The notes beneath the pieces are model-generated. The model was not told the origin of the DNA, ran no database searches, and was given only the letters and a program-made list of their open reading frames with translations. A DNA stretch of 64,000 bases, from contig NZ_JAQKGV010000001.1 of NCBI RefSeq assembly GCF_028617075.1, forward strand, positions 1-64,000. The letters run 5' to 3'. The stretch's first letter is position 1, and every line of letters starts with the position of its first letter. This DNA comes from Rubrobacter calidifluminis (GTDB taxonomy: Bacteria; Actinomycetota; Rubrobacteria; Rubrobacterales; Rubrobacteraceae). The translations under genes were made by a program, and so were the position numbers. Below, in pieces: positions 60,705 through 64,000 of this stretch.

Positions 60705-61823
60705 TTGAGACGCGGGAGATTGATGGGCGTGGCGGCGGCCGGGATGGCCCTGTCTCTGGTGTTGGCCGGATGCGGCAACACGGTCGGTAGCAGCGGCAGC
60801 TCCGGTGGGGGGTCCGGAAAGGCCTCCGGCGGTGGCAACGCGCAGGCCGCCACGAGCCTGAGCGGAGCCGGCTCGACCTTCGTCGGGCCTTACTACAGCA
60901 AGGCGTTCAAGCAGCTCGCGCAGGACAAGGGAATACAGGTCAACTACCAGCTGGTGGGTTCCGGGGCCGGCATACAGGCCCTCATAAACAAGACCGCCGA
61001 CTTCGCCGACTCCGACGCGCCCATGACCGACCAGGAGATGAAACAGGCTGGCGGAAACCCGCAGCACATCGCGGTGGTCGGTGGGGCCGCAGTCGTGGCG
61101 TACAACGTCAAGGGTGTCAAGGGTGGACTCAAGCTCGACGGTCCGACGCTCGCCGACATCTACCTGGGCAGGATCAAAAAATGGAACGACCCGGCGATAA
61201 AGAAGCTCAATCCCGGGGTGAACCTGCCGGACGAGAACATAGTCGTCGTGCACCGCTCGGATTCGTCGGGCACCTCGGACATATTCACCACCTACCTCTC
61301 CTCGGTGAGCCCCGAGTGGAAGAGCAAGGTCGGGGCCAGCACCACCCCGAACTGGCCGACCGGGGTGGGGGCCAAGGGCAACGACGGGGTAGCCGGGCAG
61401 ATCTCGCGCACCGAGGGCTCAATAGGCTACGTGGAGCTCGCCTACGCGCTCACCAGCAACATAACCTACGCCTCGGTGAAGAACGAGGCCGGCAATTACG
61501 TCAAGCCCGGGCTCGAAACCGCCAGGGCGGCCATTGAGGGAGCCAAAATCCCGCCCGATCTGCGCGTGATAATCTCCGGGACCAGTCCCAAAGCTTCCAA
61601 CGCCTACCCGATAACCGGGCTCACCTGGATGCTCGTGCGCCAGAAGGAGCAGAATCTCTCCAAGTGCAAGGCGCTCGCGGAGACCGCCTGGTACGTCACC
61701 CACCAGGCGCAGAAGCTGGCTCCTGGGCTCGAGTACGTCCAGATCCCGCCCAACATCAAGAAGATAGACGAGCAGAAGATAAAGAGCATGGAGGCGGGCG
61801 GCAAGAAGTGCTACGCGGGATGA
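60705..61823 (+). CDS. pstS: Phosphate ABC transporter substrate-binding protein PstS
   Basis: This 372-residue lipoprotein captures phosphate outside the membrane. The signal ends in LVLAGCG (lipobox Cys at about residue 22), followed by a Gly/Ser-rich linker. LSGAGSTFVGPYYSKAFKQL, NYQLVGSGAGIQALINKTAD, FADSDAPMTDQEM, VVVHRSDSSGTSDIFTTYLS and EGSIGYVELAYAL are the phosphate-binding loops. TTG 60705 is nine bases after AGGAGG. It is the first gene of pstSCAB; a repeated box upstream may be its phosphate control. Confidence 0.95.
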   Translation: MRRGRLMGVAAAGMALSLVLAGCGNTVGSSGSSGGGSGKASGGGNAQAATSLSGAGSTFVGPYYSKAFKQLAQDKGIQVNYQLVGSGAGIQALINKTADFADSDAPMTDQEMKQAGGNPQHIAVVGGAAVVAYNVKGVKGGLKLDGPTLADIYLGRIKKWNDPAIKKLNPGVNLPDENIVVVHRSDSSGTSDIFTTYLSSVSPEWKSKVGASTTPNWPTGVGAKGNDGVAGQISRTEGSIGYVELAYALTSNITYASVKNEAGNYVKPGLETARAAIEGAKIPPDLRVIISGTSPKASNAYPITGLTWMLVRQKEQNLSKCKALAETAWYVTHQAQKLAPGLEYVQIPPNIKKIDEQKIKSMEAGGKKCYAG

Positions 61824-61839
61824 GGCCTCTGATGGATGG

Positions 61840-61864
61840 GGAGGGTGCATTTGCTGCACCCTCC
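61840..61864 (+). other. Intercistronic hairpin between pstS and pstC
   Basis: GGAGGGTGCA and TGCACCCTCC form a perfect ten-bp stem with a five-base loop, followed by TCTGGTTTGTTT. It could stop part of the transcripts or stabilise the pstS message, giving more PstS than permease. Confidence 0.65.
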
Positions 61865-61893
61865 TCTGGTTTGTTTCCTGTAGGGGCGGGCAG

Positions 61894-62841
61894 ATGAGCT
61901 CCTTTGCCAAGAAGCTGCGACGGGGTAACGCGGGGGATCTCGTCTTCGAGCTGCTCGCTCTCCTCTTCGGGCTCTCGGTGCTCGCGATCACCTTCGGGAT
62001 CGTCTTCGAGTTGTGGATCAACACCGCTCTCTCGCGGGAGAAGTTCGGGTTCGGGTTTCTGTGGTCGCGCGACTTCAACGTCAACGGCGGCCGGATAGGG
62101 GCGCTGACGGTCATCTACGGGACGGTGGTGACCGCAGTAATAGCGATAGTGCTCTCCGGGCTGGTGGGTGTGGGGATCGCGGCTTTCCTGGTGGAGGTCG
62201 CGCCGCGTCGCCTCAACCGGGTGGTCGGGTTCGTGGTCGAGCTCCTGGCGGCCATCCCCTCGATCGTCTACGGCTTCTGGGGGATATTCGCGCTCGCGCC
62301 CTGGCTCGGGCGCTACGTGGTGCCGATTATAAAGGATCTGCTCGCATGGCTTCCGATTTTCTCCGGTCCCTACGTCAACGCGAGCGTGTTCACGGCGTCG
62401 ATAGTGCTGGCGATAATGATCCTTCCGACGGTGGCGGCGATCTCGCGGGACGTGATAGAGGCCGTGCCCGACTCCCAGCGAGAGGGGATGCTCGCCCTCG
62501 GGGCCACCCGCTGGGAGATGTTCAGCCGGGCGGTTCTGCCTTATGCCAAAAACGGGGTACTCGGTGCGCTGATACTCGGCATGGGTCGGGCTGCGGGAGA
62601 GACGATGGCCGTCACGCTCATCATCGGCAACAACGCCCAGCTCTTCACGTCCCTCTTCCAGCAGGGGGCGACGATGGCCAGCGTCATCGCCAACGACTTC
62701 GGGGAGGCGCAGGGGTTGTTCCTCTCCGCCCTGCTTGAGATAGGGCTGCTCCTGTTCGCCATCACGTTTTTCATAAACGTTGGGGCGAGGCTTCTGGTGT
62801 GGTTCTTCGTCCGTGATCCGAAAGGGGGTGTGAGGGTGTGA
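61894..62841 (+). CDS. pstC: Phosphate ABC transporter permease PstC
   Basis: This 315-residue permease has six helices. LVEVAPRRLNRVVGFVVELL and AIPSIVYGFWGIF precede the cytoplasmic EAA loop VIEAVPDSQREGMLALGATRWE. It ends with a hydrophobic helix and a short tail; pstA starts by a four-base overlap. Confidence 0.94.
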   Translation: MSSFAKKLRRGNAGDLVFELLALLFGLSVLAITFGIVFELWINTALSREKFGFGFLWSRDFNVNGGRIGALTVIYGTVVTAVIAIVLSGLVGVGIAAFLVEVAPRRLNRVVGFVVELLAAIPSIVYGFWGIFALAPWLGRYVVPIIKDLLAWLPIFSGPYVNASVFTASIVLAIMILPTVAAISRDVIEAVPDSQREGMLALGATRWEMFSRAVLPYAKNGVLGALILGMGRAAGETMAVTLIIGNNAQLFTSLFQQGATMASVIANDFGEAQGLFLSALLEIGLLLFAITFFINVGARLLVWFFVRDPKGGVRV

Positions 62842-63707
62842 GCACACTCGCCTCCACCACGCCCCGCGACAGACGGCGGCGAAGGATGGATCGTGCGATG
62901 CTCTGCCTGGCCTATGCCTGCGTGGTCGTCGCCGTGGTTCCGCTCGCGGCGGTGCTCCTCTACGTGATCGTGAAGGGGGCCGGGGCTTGGGACAGGGAGT
63001 TCTTCACCGGGTTGCCGACCCTCTTCGGCAGCGGTGGCGGCGTGGCGAACGGGATCGTCGGCACCCTGATCACCGTGGCCCTCGCGAGCGCCATCGGGAT
63101 CCCCTTCGGCGTGATGGCCGGCATATACCTCTCCGAATACGGGAGGGGCTGGCTCGGGGCGCTGATCCGCTTCGTCGCCGACACGATGACCGGGATACCG
63201 TCCATCGTCGCGGGGATCTTTGTCTACGGGCTTGTCGTGCTCAACCTGGGCGGCTACAGCGGGTTCGCCGGGGCCCTCTCGCTGGCCATCCTCATGATCC
63301 CCGTCATCGCCCGCTCGACCGAGGGGGTCGTGAGGCTGGTGCCGGACTCGATAAGGGAGGCCTCTCTCGCGCTCGGTGTGCCGAGGTGGAAGACGACGCT
63401 GCGGGTCGTGGTCCCCGCGGCGCTCGGAGGGATACTGACCGGTATCCTGCTTTCAGTGGCCCGCGTCGCGGGTGAGACAGCGCCGCTGCTCTTTACCGCC
63501 TTTGGCAGCGACTACTTCAACCTGGACCCGTTCAAAGGCCCGATGCCGGAACTTCCGATCCAGATCTACAACGCCGCCCGCTCCGCCTACCCGGGCGTTA
63601 TACAGGTCGGCTGGGGTGCGGCGCTCCTGCTGGTCCTGATGGTCCTCGTGGCGAACCTCACCGCCAGAGTGATCTTCCGGGGACGTGGAACCGGGGCGGG
63701 GTTCTGA
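62838..63707 (+). CDS. pstA: Phosphate ABC transporter permease PstA
   Basis: This 289-residue partner permease also has six helices. [40 protein letters not shown] and the EAA loop [20 protein letters not shown] are typical, as is [20 protein letters not shown]. The GTG start overlaps pstC, so the two are made in equal amount. Confidence 0.94.
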   Translation: MSTLASTTPRDRRRRRMDRAMLCLAYACVVVAVVPLAAVLLYVIVKGAGAWDREFFTGLPTLFGSGGGVANGIVGTLITVALASAIGIPFGVMAGIYLSEYGRGWLGALIRFVADTMTGIPSIVAGIFVYGLVVLNLGGYSGFAGALSLAILMIPVIARSTEGVVRLVPDSIREASLALGVPRWKTTLRVVVPAALGGILTGILLSVARVAGETAPLLFTAFGSDYFNLDPFKGPMPELPIQIYNAARSAYPGVIQVGWGAALLLVLMVLVANLTARVIFRGRGTGAGF

Positions 63708-63750
63708 GGGGGCGGGAGTCTTTGGCGTCCAACCCAGGAGGTCAGAAGTT

Positions 63751-64000
63751 TTGGAGAACAGCAGCAACGCCGTTGACAGAAGGACCGCTGCACGCCGTGA
63801 GATCCCGGTTGGCAGGGAGGAAAAGATGAGCGCGCCGCCGGTGATGGAGATCCACGACCTCTCGATGTACTATGGCTCCTTTCAGGCTCTAAAGGAGGTG
63901 AGCCTGAAGGTGACCCGCAACAGGATCACGGCCCTCATCGGGCCCTCCGGGTGCGGCAAGAGCACCTTCCTGCGCAGCCTCAACCGGATGCACGAGGTCG
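63751..64000 (+). CDS. pstB: Phosphate ABC transporter ATP-binding protein PstB (3' end outside window)
   Basis: This is the N-terminal part of the ATPase that drives phosphate import. [20 protein letters not shown] and the Walker [19 protein letters not shown] are visible; the window ends within helix 1 after it. There are two possible starts: TTG 63751 after AGGAGG and ATG 63826 after GGGAGG. The longer form adds 25 polar residues. The gene completes pstSCAB; a phoU gene would be expected beyond the edge. Confidence 0.93.
   Translation, partial: MENSSNAVDRRTAARREIPVGREEKMSAPPVMEIHDLSMYYGSFQALKEVSLKVTRNRITALIGPSGCGKSTFLRSLNRMHEV

Overview
The window is high-GC bacterial DNA with dense, operon-rich gene packing, frequent GTG and TTG starts, AGGAGG-type ribosome binding sites, an hspR-linked dnaK operon, a GuaB3-type IMP dehydrogenase homologue and single-domain actinobacterial regulators. 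Together these suggest a deep-branching actinomycete, most like class Rubrobacteria. That assignment is an inference from gene content, not from a marker phylogeny. No rRNA, tRNA, insertion sequence, prophage or CRISPR array was seen; it looks like ordinary chromosome.

Layout. 1-6 kb: the end of a lactate-permease-type transporter, a 2-phosphoglycerate kinase homologue, small envelope proteins and a two-component system. 6-11 kb: heat-shock operon dnaK-grpE-dnaJ-hspR. 11-17 kb: coiled-coil proteins, an S-adenosylmethionine-cleaving enzyme, a FemX-like ligase, PilT and a GT2-GtrA-GAF fusion. 17-28 kb: acylphosphatase, RNase HIII, threonine aldolase, glmS preceded by a clear glmS ribozyme, lipid kinase, AcpS, NAD(P)H-hydrate repair, transporter and pyroglutamyl peptidase. 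28-33 kb: a molybdenum hydroxylase operon (large, FAD and 2Fe-2S subunits) with an amidohydrolase/decarboxylase-type enzyme. 35-41 kb: alanine racemase and a tsaE-tsaB-rimI-tsaD (tRNA t6A) cluster. 41-45 kb: an S53 acid protease and groEL with its own CIRCE operator. 45-56.5 kb: a 2-oxoacid:ferredoxin oxidoreductase operon carrying the oxalate oxidoreductase signature YPIRPYD, with an Nramp-fold transporter, tandem TerC proteins and a FadR/GntR regulator operon. 56.5-60.5 kb: GuaB3-guaA with a structured leader, then GrpB-like and phosphatase-fold proteins. 60.5-64 kb: pstS-pstC-pstA-pstB (pstB cut by the window edge).

The most interesting unit is at 44.9-56.4 kb. Three separate promoters (universal stress protein at 45.0 kb, the oxidoreductase operon at 45.9 kb, and an isolated 65-residue protein at 54.5 kb) each carry a TGGTNATACC(A) palindrome just downstream of the -10 box. 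This is the FadR-subfamily GntR operator pattern (TNGTNNNACNA). A FadR-type GntR gene lies 0.8-1.8 kb beyond the third site. The whole reads as a small regulon for a C2/2-oxo acid, possibly oxalate, controlled by one repressor.

Other notable signals are the glmS ribozyme, a kissing-loop leader before guaB3, three genes (pilT, femX-like, terC) whose best ribosome binding site points to AUC or AUA rather than a normal start codon, an S53 peptidase without the usual prodomain, and an 11-bp repeated PhoP-box-like element before pstS.
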